DNA of 64,000 nt. It comes from Branchiostoma belcheri (Eukaryota; Chordata; Leptocardii; Amphioxiformes; Branchiostomatidae). Made by a program: the position numbers and the translations under genes. The first letter of the stretch is position 1; each line of letters opens with the position of its first letter. Positions 44,909 to 56,667 of this stretch are shown piece after piece. The notes below the pieces were generated by a model, which had not been told where the DNA came from, made no database searches, and was given only the letters and a program-made list of their open reading frames with translations. Location: assembly GCF_001625305.1 (NCBI RefSeq), contig NW_017804498.1, forward strand, positions 465,732-529,731, read 5' to 3'.

Positions 44909-47179
44909 ATGAAGACGGCATTGACAGTACTGCTCTTTGGAGGTAAGGTTTCAAATGGATCGTGATGATTTATTTCCATTTATTACATAAGTATGTTTTG
45001 GGCAGCATAGACCATATTTCCATTGTTTGAGAACGCCGGCAGTGTGACGGTGAATAAAAAAAAAAACTGGTCGTGCAATGAGAGTAATCAGGTGAGAAAT
45101 GCGTAGCCCCTACCAGGCTTCGGGAGGAGGTCGGAAAGAGTAGAAATTGGCCAAATAGAGATATAACATGCCAAGGGAGTTGGTCCGCTATAGAGTACAG
45201 TTTGATTCGGGAGCGGCAAACTGTACTCTAGAGCGGCCGGACCAACTCCCTTGGCATGCCGTCTCTCTATTGGGCCGTTTTCTACTCTTTCCAACCGCCT
45301 CCCGAAGCCTGGTAGAGGCTAAGAAATGCGCCTTTTCCATCACAAGTTGAGACGTTGTCTTTAGCATTAGTTCGAATTAAGAAGACAGATTTCCCCGGGC
45401 CCTAATGCACGCAATCACTGGTCACACCACCGAGCTGAGCTATCCTGGTTAGAGATAACAGAAATGCGCTTGGTGCTTTGTCAAAGCCTTAATGGTTTGA
45501 AGGTCTTCACGAACTGCCAGATGAATAAAAACAGAAGGCGGAATAGGCTACTAAGAACTTTTGTGTGGCCCTGCGACGGCCACCATATCGACTGTGATAA
45601 AGGTAACTACCCTGTGTTGAATCCATTGAAGGACGGTAGAATGCCTGGTCGTACAACAGGTCGACGAAGTTTGCAATATGGTCTCCAGACATGACCCACC
45701 GATAGCGTTTTGTTACTGTCCGCACAATCGGCTGCATGGAAATTTATGTCAAATCTAAGAGTGCTCAGAACATTGTCATCAAGCTCGAGCCGTCTTACAG
45801 GACCAAAACAGTACACACATGAACAAGAAATCTGTTAGTACAGTACAAGCAAACCCTGCCTGTGACATATGCTATTTCATTTCGAAGATTTTTAAGACCA
45901 GATCTTTATATTTCGTTAATGGAACTGTACTCGGGCTATAACGCATACGCCAGCTAGCCAATGTCCAATGAACAAGTTTGAGACTGAAAAAAAGCGAAAA
46001 GCGCATCGCCACATGACGTGACCATACATGAATGAGTAATGAAGGCTAATGGGGCAATGATGTACCTTTGATAACCGTCAACTTTACATGGTGCAGACCA
46101 CTTAACGGACAATTTCACGTTCGCTTCCTTCTCGATCTCATTGGTCAACGTCATGTTGCTATATGATAATATGTCTTACTTGCTATAGTAACTACGTACC
46201 AAATGTTGGCACAGAGAATGAGTGCATGACTTCGAATTTGAGAGCTAGCTTTTCTTTATGCTGATGACGGCTGACATTATAAAGTAAAACGCACAATATG
46301 TAATGCAGTCGGAGCGTAAGAAACATTTCTTTTAATAGCGTGAACCTTTCACGATGTCCAAAATGTCCATTTTCAGTTTGGAATATAGGACAGGCCGGTC
46401 TTCTGTATGGCCTGACTCATTTGAAGATCAGCTAATATGTCATGCCACCTGGCGTCTGCTTTTTGTCCTGCAGCTATCATTGGATACGGTGCTGGACAAA
46501 ACTTCCAATGCTACTCCTGCTCGTCCACGCTGACGGCCAGCTCCGACTGTAAGAACGCAGTGCAAAACATCAGCACGGTCGCCTGTACCTCCGGCTCCTC
46601 CTGTTTCGTAAGTTTGACTTCCTTTGTAACATTTCATTAAAAGCATTCATGGAATAAACAACCTTTGGCAGCAAACTGTTGTTGCTACAGACAGCTTCCA
46701 TACTTTAGTGTCATGTTGATTAGATTATATGAGTGGCATCTCCCTGGATCCCGAAAACTAATGCGAGCGTGCAAATAGAAATGTTTATCCCAAAAGTTGC
46801 CTTCATTATGAAATGTACGTGGTCATGACGGTTGAACTATCTATCTCTATCTATCTATCTCTCTATCTATCTATCTCTCTATCTATCTGCTTTGCTGGTT
46901 GATATATTCTGATCAGTTATGACCTGTAGTTGTTTTTTTGTCATTTTCTAGTCGGAAGTGGTGAAGGCGGGAGGGTTTCAGACCAAGATCGAACGTGGCT
47001 GCAAGGCCAACTGTGTGACCGATGATTCCTGCATGAACGGCCTGGGGACCGGCATCTGCAGGATCTGCTGCAATCAGGACAAGTGCAACACCGTCACGCC
47101 CGGGGGAGCGGGGACGGCCGGGGTGTCCGCCGCCCTGCTGCTCGCTTCTAGCTTCTTTACCATTCTCGGTGCTTTGTGA
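44909..47179 (+). CDS. Ly6/uPAR (three-finger) GPI-anchored protein, 3 exons, 131 aa
   Basis: Exons 44909-44942, 46474-46607 and 46952-47179 join in phases 1 and 0 to give 131 residues. The signal peptide is MKTALTVLLFGAIIGYGAG. The mature part opens QNFQCYSCSSTL, has about twelve Cys and ends with the hallmark CCNQDKCN. A hydrophobic C-terminus (GVSAALLLASSFFTILGAL) ends the protein with no cytoplasmic tail, as expected for GPI-anchor addition. LU-domain proteins of this kind act outside the cell as receptors, receptor modulators or adhesion molecules; the ligand cannot be told. The three-exon layout (signal, first half, CC-x-x-D-x-CN half plus GPI signal) is the usual one for the family. 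The start ATG is the only one that gives a signal peptide. Confidence 0.92.
45104..45321. mobile_element. Palindromic MITE, TAGCCTCTACCAGGC family, copy 2, with 9-bp target duplication
   Basis: A 218-bp foldback element in intron 1 of the Ly6-type gene. It is flanked by perfect 9-bp duplications AGAAATGCG (45095-45103 and 45322-45330). Arms of about 90 bp match copy 1; the centre has a second small palindrome. The 9-bp duplication suggests a Mutator-like or similar transposase in trans. Non-autonomous. Confidence 0.88.
46838..46889. repeat. ATCT microsatellite
   Basis: ATCT and CTCT units over about 50 bp in intron 2 of the Ly6-type gene. Confidence 0.85.
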
Positions 47180-47524
47180 GAAAATAGATAACGTGAAACT
47201 CTCATAACAGCAAGCAGTTGAATGTATGACAAATGGTGTTGTATCATTAGGACATACTGTAGCCTGGTTAAATGCCTTAAACATCTTTGAAATATTGTTC
47301 GCTGCCCGTCCACATCTGTCTGTTTATAGTAAAGAACAAATCTATGAAGTCCCAATCATTACGCCTGATACAAAACATTGGTCCTTCTACACTTTGTCTG
47401 TTTTGAGGTTATCAGTCTAATATATCACAACACCATTGTTGATTTTTTTCTCAACTGCTACATTTCTACAGAATAATGTTTAGAATTGAATACAATTAGC
47501 CGTATATGGTTTGCATGCATGACC

Positions 47525-47576
47525 TACCAAACAAACAAACAAACAAGCAAGCAAATAAACAAACAAGAAAGAAAGC
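47525..47576. repeat. AAAC-type microsatellite
   Basis: AAACAAAC with AAGC variants over about 50 bp in the probable 3' UTR of the Ly6-type gene. Confidence 0.75.
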
Positions 47577-47781
47577 AAACGTTAACCAAATTCTATATGA
47601 CGGCTGCAGCTGTGAATGACCAGAAAGTGTCGATGACTGGCTGCCAGTTTGACTACAACTCTAATGTAATGTTTCCCTGTAGCGATATAATTACCTACTC
47701 CACGGTGGTCAGTTGACTGTACTGACGTGTCTATTGTTGCCTTCGGAGGGCGCAGTATTTGCATGTATGCTGGTTTGGATG

Positions 47782-47787
47782 AATAAA
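47782..47787 (+). terminator. Candidate polyadenylation signal of the Ly6-type gene
   Basis: AATAAA about 600 nt after the stop codon. An earlier AATAAA at about 47547, inside an AAAC-rich tract, is an alternative. No transcript evidence is available. Confidence 0.3.
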
Positions 47788-47920
47788 GATACACAAGGAA
47801 TTTGACTAGACAGTCTTGGCGACCTTTTTGTCTCCAGTAAGCTCCCGGTGTCAATTTGTACTCGTGCCAGATATGTTTCCCGACATTCTTGGGGTTTCCT
47901 GTGTACCTGTGAGGAGCGGT

Positions 47921-47956
47921 GTGTGTGTGTGAGTGTGTGTGTGTGGGGGGGGGGGT
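47921..47956. repeat. GT repeat followed by a G run
   Basis: GTGTGT with one GAGT break, then ten or more G bases. Confidence 0.8.
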
Positions 47957-49494
47957 ATTGTAGTGGTCGGGCTGTTAATATTGTAACCCTAATCCTAATT
48001 CCTGGCTCTACACATGCGCAGTACCTCACCTGACAATTACTTGGCAAGTCAAGTGACGTCAGACACAGTTTCCAGATTCTGTATTTCTGCATACTTTTGC
48101 CGTACCAATATTTTAATACTAGTAGGATAATAGTCAAAGACAGCCAGTGACATTGCAACATACTCTGCAGGTAGAACACGAGGCTTCTGCTTATTTTTGA
48201 CGTGTCTTAGGTGGTTCTATCTGGCTTTGCTTCGGTCTTTTGTACTGGTATCTTTTTGTCGCCAATCAAACTTTTGGATATTGACCGCCCAATGATACCG
48301 TCTACTGCAGCCACCAAAAGATCTGCTTGGAGATTAACTGCAAGAAACTTCTGTAAGTAAGGTACAGCCGAGCGGATGGAAATGGAATATTGATTCTTTT
48401 CTTGTTATAAATTGTGATGCTTTCTATTTTGGTACTATCATATTGCATTCATAATCACACATTGGACCCATTTATCTTTAATTCATTTGTCATATTCTGA
48501 GTAGTGAGATGTCAGATTAACTTAGTTAATGGGCTCTCCTCGTCGCATCCTTAGAACCCGATGTTTATCCTAAGCAAACCTGCTAGAACCATGGTAACAA
48601 TTCATGCCGTCAGGTATTTTGGGCATTTTTATTTTTAAACCTTTCTACTCCAATTGTCCATCAAAAAGAACGGATGAGCAGTGAGCGCACATCACACCCA
48701 CGCTGTGCCTTGCTACATCGTGACGTATTTACGTGGGAACAACTAAAATAACTCCTTTGCAATCAGGCGAAAGAGGACGCATTAAGCAATGCAGGAGTAG
48801 TATTTCTTCACTGAGCGGTATCCTAGCAAATTTATAGTGATGTTGGTGTTAATGTCATTTTGAAGCTCCTTACTACCATTATTAAGAAAGGAAGCAAACG
48901 CCTATACAAGCAGAATGAATTCACTGAGAGATACATAGCAGATTCGTAGTAGGAACAACGTCGGCGTTAACGGCATTTTGAAGCTCATTATTGCTTCCCC
49001 ACTTACAATGGAGGGTTTTCAGCGACAGTTTCAGTACGTAGTAGATTTGAAAAGAAACGGGCGCAATGGACACGAGAAAAGTCACTGTACGTGCTTTGCC
49101 TGATGTGTGCAATCGGGGCGTTGAAAAATCAATCATTAATAATTGTGGACGTTCCATGGTAGACCTGGGAAGGACACCATAGAGATGTATACAACGAAGC
49201 GGAAAGAAAGTAACACAAATAGGTGGCCCTTCAGAACAAAAAGTTATTACAACGTTGAGAACAAGGATATCATTTACGAATGAACTGAGAGATATTGCCT
49301 ATAAGGTGGAATTTCTTATTGTAAGCTGCTTATCTTATCTTTTGAGTTGTCTGTTGCACAGGCAATTTTTAGTGTTGCAAATCATAGGTAGAATTATGTT
49401 GAAATAGGGGGCGCTAAATTTCAACCTCACCATTTGGTACCCTACTTAGATTTAGCGCCCTTATTTCAGAACACCAACAAAACACAACAACAAA

Positions 49495-49687
49495 GCACGA
49501 CACATGGCTTTGAGAAGCGACTGGAAAGAGTAGACAGACCACATGCCAGGATCGAGAGTCGGTCCGCGCTGGCTAAGATAACAGTTTATTTGCCGCTCTT
49601 AGCGCGGTCCAAGTCCCCTGGCATATTGTTTGCCTATTTGGCTAATTTCTACCCTGCCCAGCCGCCTCCCGATGCCTGGAGAGGCTA
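49495..49687. mobile_element. Palindromic MITE, TAGCCTCTACCAGGC family, copy 3 (degraded left end)
   Basis: The right arm ends CCTGGAGAGGCTA, the left arm keeps GGAAAGAGTAGA but the outer left end has drifted. The centre is GGTCCGCGCTGGCTAAGATA and its mirror. It lies inside the larger inverted-repeat structure at 49293-50465. Confidence 0.7.
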
Positions 49688-50039
49688 GGTGAAGCCCGCG
49701 CACCGCAAACCACGCCGCTGCGCTATCGCCGCCAGCAGGATGTTCACCTGTATCTAGTACCGACCACACTCAGTCCTCTGTGGAATCAATAACTGCTAGT
49801 TGCCATCAGTAGAACCGAGCTGACTAAATGGTTTGCCTGTGGTGGTCCAGTTGGTCTGGTGTGATAACTGTTGACAAATTATTCAGACATCCAATTTTGG
49901 CTCCCAGTTCTACCATCAATTACACCCTGAGAGAAGGCTGGTGGAATTTATATACATGTATTTCCACTGTGCGCTGTTGTAGTATATATAAATGGTACCA
50001 TCATCGTTGACAAAATCTTAGGCGTCGTATATCATCAGG

Positions 50040-50237
50040 CCTGCGATTGGGCCGTCTTATAAATTTAATGTCGTACAAATTTCAAACAGGCTATGACAAA
50101 ACTAACCGCCGATAAGGATCTAAGATAGCCATCCCTAACAAGACAGTTCCATTTTGTACGACACATGCACGACTATCCCAAGAATGCTCTCAGTTTGTGC
50201 TCGTACGACGACGGTACTACAAAGGTGACTGGACCCT
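50040..50237. mobile_element. TGGTCACA-family element nested in the 49.3-50.5 kb structure
   Basis: Inner blocks GCCGATAAGGATCTAAGATA and CATGCACGACTATCCCAAGA match other copies. It ends near GGTGACTGGACCCTTA. Confidence 0.65.
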
Positions 50238-52230
50238 TATACACGTAACCTTTGTCATTTCTTTTATATGGTTTAGGAAACATTCCTGATCCCTAGAAAC
50301 CGACGTGCGTAGGGTACACAAGTGGGTGAGGATTTAATTTAGAGGCCCTTATTTCAACATTCTACCTATGATTTGCAACACTAAAAATTGCCTGTGCAGA
50401 CAACTGAAAAGCAAGATAAGGTAAGCAGCTTACAATCAGGAATTCCACCTTATAGGCAATATTTCTTATTCGTACATGTTTGTCGTTCCTTATCTTAAGC
50501 CTGTGTTATTACGCTTGTATTATGCGCCAGAAGCATTTTATCGTATCAGAAGTTGTTACTGACAGGAAACTTAAATCAGAAGGCGCCAGAAAATGGCCGG
50601 CTTAGGGAGAAACCATGAAAGAATCGAGATACGAGTTTATAAAAAATCCTACTATAATTATAACTGCCAGAAAAGAAATTGTCATGGTCCTCACTGAGTA
50701 TCCAACCATCTCAGTTGTACGTCTGTATTCAAACTGTTGATCAGAATAAAAACTGCACTTCGAAAACCAAACCAGACCAATCCACCTTTGACAGTCAAAC
50801 TTTCGAAAGCCTTACTTTCTTTTATTTGTGTTACTTTCTTTCCGCTTTTTTTATTTGTACTTACGGTTAGTCCTAGGGCACGAACTCGTCATAAAGAAAA
50901 GGTTGTGTAACGGAGCTGTGGATCCCTTGGCACAGAAAATATAGGAAGCGCGCGCCGACCGCACGGTTCAGGAAACTAAATGAGCAGCGAGGCCAAAAGG
51001 TCTTCTGGCGGGGGAGGGATTTTGGCAAAGCTGTGCCAGTGGGTACGTCGTTCTGGGGAATCTGCGCCCAGAGCAGTTGTAGTTCTGTTAAACCAATTTT
51101 TCATGACTTACGTTTCAGATGATAGTGCGCCTGTGCAGTCTCTGTGAACCATGCTGATGAGTCTTGAACAATGTTACGCTAAATGAATATTCTTTAGCTT
51201 TGATATCATGTCTCATACATTCGCTATGTCTATAAACCATGTTACAGTGTTGTCATGAAGCCGACACGTCTTTCTGTCTAGGCTGTATCGCTTCTTTTAC
51301 AAGGGAAATTTGACTAAGAACTAACTTTATATTCAAACATTGCCAGAACATTTCGAAACGCTAGCTCTGTCACACATTCAGGACCTGCTCCCGACCACGG
51401 CACTACTCGTATACAACCAAGGTTGGGAGCACAGTCTGACCAGTTTTAGGACACACGTATGTTTCGAGAAGACCTTTGATGAGACTTAAGTTTGACACAG
51501 CCGACCTTGCTCCCAACCTCCCAACATTTGTCGTCCTTGGAAGGTCGGGAGGCCAGGGTCTGCTATGTGCGACAGGGGCGTTTCTGAAGAGCCCTAACAA
51601 GAACACATGATCCCGGCGGATTCTAAGTAGCCATGGGCCGTCGCAAAATCAATGGTATTGAGGAAACAGCATGAAATACAACGTGCCATATCCATCGCTG
51701 CCCAAAGTAACTTTGAAAGTGACGTATCCAACATTTGTCGTAATGTTTGTACTCTCGAACCCAATCAGTTCGTTTGACCGCGCCTAGGCTAATTGGTCTG
51801 AGCAAGTGCCGTCCTTTGTGGTCACGTGATCTTCCCAAGGTTAAAAGATTTGACTCGTGCCCATCGTACTGTGGCAACTGTCGAGCATCACACCGCACAG
51901 CTTTGGTTGACAATGCCGACCTTATATACTGAAGGTAAGGTGTGGTTATTTTAAGTACTAGTGCACGGATGAATGATGCCACTGTTCATAAATTATGCTC
52001 ATGCTTGATCGTATGTAAACCCATGGAGACCATATGGTAAACCTTTACATCTGGTCCGATGACCTCCGGCAAGACCGTCAGAAACATTCATCCAGACCGC
52101 GAGAGTTAACCTTGTTACTGCAGCTGGTTCCTTCATGTCTGCCGCTATATGCTAGTAGCCGCCACTGTCGGCGCGCACTGTTGGCGCTGACATGACTGGT
52201 GTTATGGCACCCTTTCTACTAGACGGCGAA

Positions 52231-52400
52231 CGCCGAACGGCCGCTGAGCAACCAAAATTAGATTTGAATGATCCTTTGTTTCATAATTGGAATATGATGA
52301 ACGGTGCAGACGCAAAAGTCCAGTATAAAAGACAAAAAGACAAAACACACACAACGTGTGATCTGTCAAATTTGGTCAAATGTCGCAGCCTCTTGTATAA
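52231..52400. mobile_element. GCTGAGCGACC-ended element, degraded copy
   Basis: GCTGAGCAACCAAAATT, TCATAATTGGAA and GTGATCTGTCAAATTTGGTC occur in the same order as in the reverse complement of 53686-53860. The right end has decayed. Confidence 0.5.
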
Positions 52401-52893
52401 GGATGTTCAAAAGACAGCAAAACGTAGTAAAAAGGCGTTCTTTGTCTATGAAATTCGTTGAGAAAAATATTAGATATTCGGACACATAGCGACGTCAGCC
52501 TCTAGTGAACAGGGGGCGAGTCATCAATGACAACCGAGTAAAATTAATGAGCTGTATGTTTTGAAAACGGAGATTCTTATTTCCTCTAGCTTTTTCCTAG
52601 ATGCATCTTTTTCAAACTATCACAGTTATAAATATAGCTTTTACACCTTTGCATCCCTCAAACGCAAACGTTTTACTAAAAGATGTTGCCAGACGGTGTA
52701 TTGCGTAAGGTAAAAATAACTATAGTGACTTCTAAAAACAGTTATTCTAAATGATGTTGATGATCCATGGTAGGATGCAGGACAGTAGATAGTGACAGCT
52801 TCTATTTTCTGCATGTAAATAAGCTGCTGTTTTCTGTGATTCGTATAACAAGTATCTAAAAATGGAGGGCAATTTAGTCTGTGACTGACACTA

Positions 52894-53090
52894 TGGGCCC
52901 GGTCTCATCCGTCATCGATGGCAAAATGAGTGCATTTTGGGGACATTCCTGCATGTGTAGTAGAAAATATAGATGTTTTGCTACGGAAACTGCTGTCTTA
53001 GATCCTTGCCGACTGTTGGTTTTGTCACAGCCTGATTGAACAGTCTACGACATGAAAATGGGACGACAACATACGACGAATGTGACCGCG
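52894..53090. mobile_element. TGGTCACA-family element, reverse orientation
   Basis: GGGCCCGGTCTCATCCGTC at one end and CATACGACGAATGTGACCGC at the other. The inner blocks TCTTAGATCCTTGCCGACTG and TTTGTCACAGCCTG are reversed relative to the 54.2-kb copy. Confidence 0.65.
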
Positions 53091-53685
53091 ACGTAAACTC
53101 GTATATATCTCCAGTGAGGCCAGTTAACTCTCAGTCTCCACAGATATGCAAATACATCGAAACATAACGTGAGCTTTCTGTCAGTATAAATCCCGTCCCA
53201 AATGTGTGAGACGCCATTGTATCACGACTTCCATTTCCTGCATGTAAATCAATTAGTTCACGTCTGACAGTACTTAAGTGGTAAACAGTTGGCGCCTTAA
53301 GCTGCCTTCTTGCGAGGTGGATGACATTTCAGTACCACGGGAAAACACCATTTATATTCAAAACGTAACGGCAAACATCATTTAACAGCAAAGGAAAACC
53401 TCGTAGAGTGAGGTAACATACTCTGAATGATTTAGTCTGTAAATCGTTGCTTCATGTGACAATATTGACCCTGGTGAACCCAACTGATGGGTTTTGCTAC
53501 ACTGAGATTTATTTCATCCTATAGGAGAAATCACATTTTCAAGGGGAAATGGCCACCGCCGCGCAAGTGGCTATGGCTCGCCATCAACAGTCATAAACAC
53601 AAGGAAATGTGCTGTAGTAAGTGAGCTGAGGGCATTGCACATGTCTTTCCACTTTGCACTTGTCTTTCCACTAGAGGCTGCGACC

Positions 53686-53860
53686 TCTGAGTGGCCGCTG
53701 AGCGACCAAAGATTTGACAGATCTCAACAAATTTCACAGATTTTGATCAAGTTTATTTTCTGTGTTTTGTTGTCTTTTAAATCATGCTATCACATCTTGC
53801 ATCACTTTCCAATTATGAAATGGAGGGTAACACAAGTCGAATTTCGGTCGCTCAGCTCTC
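53686..53860. mobile_element. Short inverted-repeat element with GCTGAGCGACC ends
   Basis: GCTGAGCGACCAAAGATTTG on the left faces GAATTTCGGTCGCTCAGC on the right, about 170 bp apart. No coding frame. Related to 52231-52400; TTTTGGTCGCTCAATGG near 15632 may be another fragment. Confidence 0.6.
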
Positions 53861-54188
53861 GCGTTCTTGTGGAAATGGAGCTTACTAACACAGTAACAAA
53901 ACGGCAGAACGTTGTAAAAATGCACAACCCTGTTTGTGACCAATGACTCTTGTACTGGGGACGGACTGCTTTTCATGGCAGCCAGGGGCTGGATCCCGGG
54001 GAGCTTGCCGTTGATGGGGCTGGAGTGCAATGTTCTGGACCCAGGTCAGCACGAGAAGACATCAACTGTCCCAGTTCGGCCATGGGGCTGTAGATCTTAC
54101 ATCAACCCCCAGCAGGGCACACATTAACGTGCATATGTGTGTTGGCTCCATTAATCTGTTCTCCCCAAACACTTTGCCGTCGGCATAA

Positions 54189-54379
54189 GGCGTGGTCACA
54201 TTCTTCATGGGACGTCGTGCGATTTTGATGCCGAATAACTTTTGAAATAAAAGCTGTGACAGAGGCAACCGTCAATCAGGATATAAGACCATCACAAGTC
54301 ATCTGAATTTTGTACAACATATGCACGACTGGTGCAAGTTACGATCGTACTACGACTTTATGATGTTGTGACCAGGCTC
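54189..54379. mobile_element. TGGTCACA-family element, best preserved copy
   Basis: Begins GGCGTGGTCACATTCTTCAT and ends GATGTTGTGACCAGGCT, an imperfect inverted pair. Inside are CGTGCGATTTTGATGCCG, AAGCTGTGACAGAG and ACATATGCACGACTGG. At about 190 bp it has no coding frame. Confidence 0.68.
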
Positions 54380-56574
54380 TAACTTGCTTAAACTATATAT
54401 CTAACAGTTGTGTCTTTATGTAGTGCGTTCCCACAGATATCTAAGAATAAGAGTAATCGCGGATATAAAACACTAATATATGGACTTGAATGGAACTCAG
54501 CTCGCAGTGAGACCCATTCAGAATATTCTTGGACCAATCAGTGCTGAAATAAACTAGCCCATAACAAGCTAACTGTCTAATAAGTTATGAACAATTGACG
54601 CCATGAGAGAAATAAAATCATTCACAGTTCTCTCACAACCGGAACATCAGGAAAACCTGGAGTAAATTAGCCAATAATGAAAACATGTTTGTTTCAACCT
54701 CCAGAGGGATATAGACATGATGAGAAAGATTACACATGCATGAACACACATGGCATGTCAGATAGACAGTTTCTCTATTATTCTATTCCCAAAAATAAGC
54801 GCCTCTAGGATAAACCACACGATGAACTACTACTGTGTTGTTGATATTTGAATGAATAACATATTCATAATAAACATAAAATTCCAATGTCTCTCCGCAG
54901 TGTCAAACATATTTCGTGTGCAAAGCAATAAACACATCAATTTCGCTACGTTCCCAAAATAGGGGGAAATGAAATCAGAATCCCATTTCCATTTTAATTA
55001 TAATGCCTGGTTAATTACGGGTATTCGAGAGGGATTTGACTTTGAAAACAGATTAGTCGAGGTTTGATTAGTTTTGAAAACTAATCAGAGGAGGGGGGGC
55101 GTACATTGCCTCTAGCCACATGAATGATTGGCTTACCCTCTCCCAGTATCACGTTCTCAATTCATAGCAGGGATTTAATTACTTGTTAATTAGCTGTGGT
55201 GACGTATGTAGAGCCCCTGGCATGAAATAAAAAAGATATGACTGCTAATAGGAAATTAAAAGGATGTGACGACCATGATTGGTAGATATAGAGCTTGAGA
55301 CATTCGACGTGACTGTGTATCAAGATTTTCGTAATGCTTTGACGCCATGGTTTAAAGACAGGCTTATCGTCTAATGCCCATTGCTCACAGGCGTCAGTAT
55401 ATCTTCCATTAACACGACGGAGTTATGGGGATTAAGCTCTAAATGGCGTTTTTTGCGTCGTCCTTAACTGTCATACCCAAGACAGGGTGGCTTTGTTTTT
55501 ACCCTGACCAAGATATATTTGAAAAACATATTGCTACATTTTCATTATTACGTCTGAGTTCGGACGGCGTGGTACATGTCTGTGGGTTTGTGCGTATGTT
55601 TGTCGGAACAGAGCATGTTGATTAAATCTCACGTGGATGGGGAAGATTAACAGGCAGGATGACAGGAGATCAAAAGGCCTAGGACAGACCTACCGGGAGT
55701 AACAGTAATGATATATATATCAACAAGTAGAAATTCAGGAAGCTGAGAATTGCATGTGCCCCGTACAGTAACGTTTCTGTCCTAGACCCGATTATTTTAT
55801 GTATGTCATGCAATCTCCTTGGGTGAACCCATAAAGTCTCCACTTTTTTTCCTGTTAAATGTTTATGTATTTTTGCGGGCTTTTAACTGCAGCACACCAC
55901 GTACGCCGTAAGGCCAGGATACCCGGCCTGTGTCGATTTAACCATTTAATAGATGCATTTTAAAAATCATCCCGGAGCTATTTCAGGCTAGAAAAACACT
56001 CTGTACCGTAAGGAAGACTGCGTTGTTGGTAATTTCCGACCCAGGGGTTATTTTTTTCTGCCATGAGACGAGATGAGGTCTTTTGTACTGCCTTCGGTAA
56101 ACATGTCGAGAGCAGACCTAACAACTTAGATCCGTACTTACGACAACTTAACATGGTGGACTGAACAAATTATTACCAAATTTGGACTCAATCGGCTTCC
56201 TCTGTCGTAAACAGTCTCCAAATTGGGCCCAAAAGTTTCAAGGAGAGAGGGATTTTCAAGGATATTGAACAGTAGCGCTACTCACAAGTGCAATTACCTG
56301 CTCGGGTGAAGAGCGGGTAATCCGGCACACGCGAAAGTTTTACACGAAAAGCGAAATAATGAGGATTCTCAGAGATACTCTCAGCTGCACGTGGTACAGA
56401 TAATTTTTGTAACTCTTTTCAAAATCTAACCAAGGACGTTATATAAGTCCTTGATCTAACATATAACGAGATATGTGATTTTTAATAAGGGTCTATTAGC
56501 AAGCGAATCTGTCATCTGTTTTTTACAGCGTAGTTTGACGTTATATAGAATAGAAGTACTCTACGGATCTAATT

Positions 56575-56667
56575 ATCTCCAAGCAGATCATATGGAGGCA
56601 AGGCAATGTTCATTGGCCATTGGCTAACGGATACTGTCTTGCCACCGAAGGGAATCTGCTTGGAGAT
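56575..56667. mobile_element. Foldback element with ATCTCCAAGCAGAT ends
   Basis: ATCTCCAAGCAGAT (56575 on) is mirrored by ATCTGCTTGGAGAT (ending 56667), and the arms continue imperfectly inward (GGAGGCAAGGCA against TGTCTTGCCACC). A solo ATCTGCTTGGAGATTA also occurs near 48330, so this is likely a dispersed family. Confidence 0.5.

Larger units (their letters stand above)
49293..50465. mobile_element. 1.17-kb element with about 128-bp terminal inverted repeats, containing two other elements
   Basis: The left arm (49293-49420) reads ATATTGCCTATAAGGTGGAA through AGTGTTGCAAATCATAGGTA to a GCGCTAAAT end. The right arm (50338-50465) is its reverse complement with a few indels. Between them lie palindromic MITE copy 3 and a TGGTCACA-family element (50040-50237). 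No transposase frame is evident, so it is a non-autonomous or gutted DNA element that received insertions, or it grew by capture. Confidence 0.75.

Noticed and set aside
47709-48179. 156-codon minus-strand frame
   Set aside because: Runs through the GT/G microsatellite and contains a Thr-His repeat made by it; no domain.
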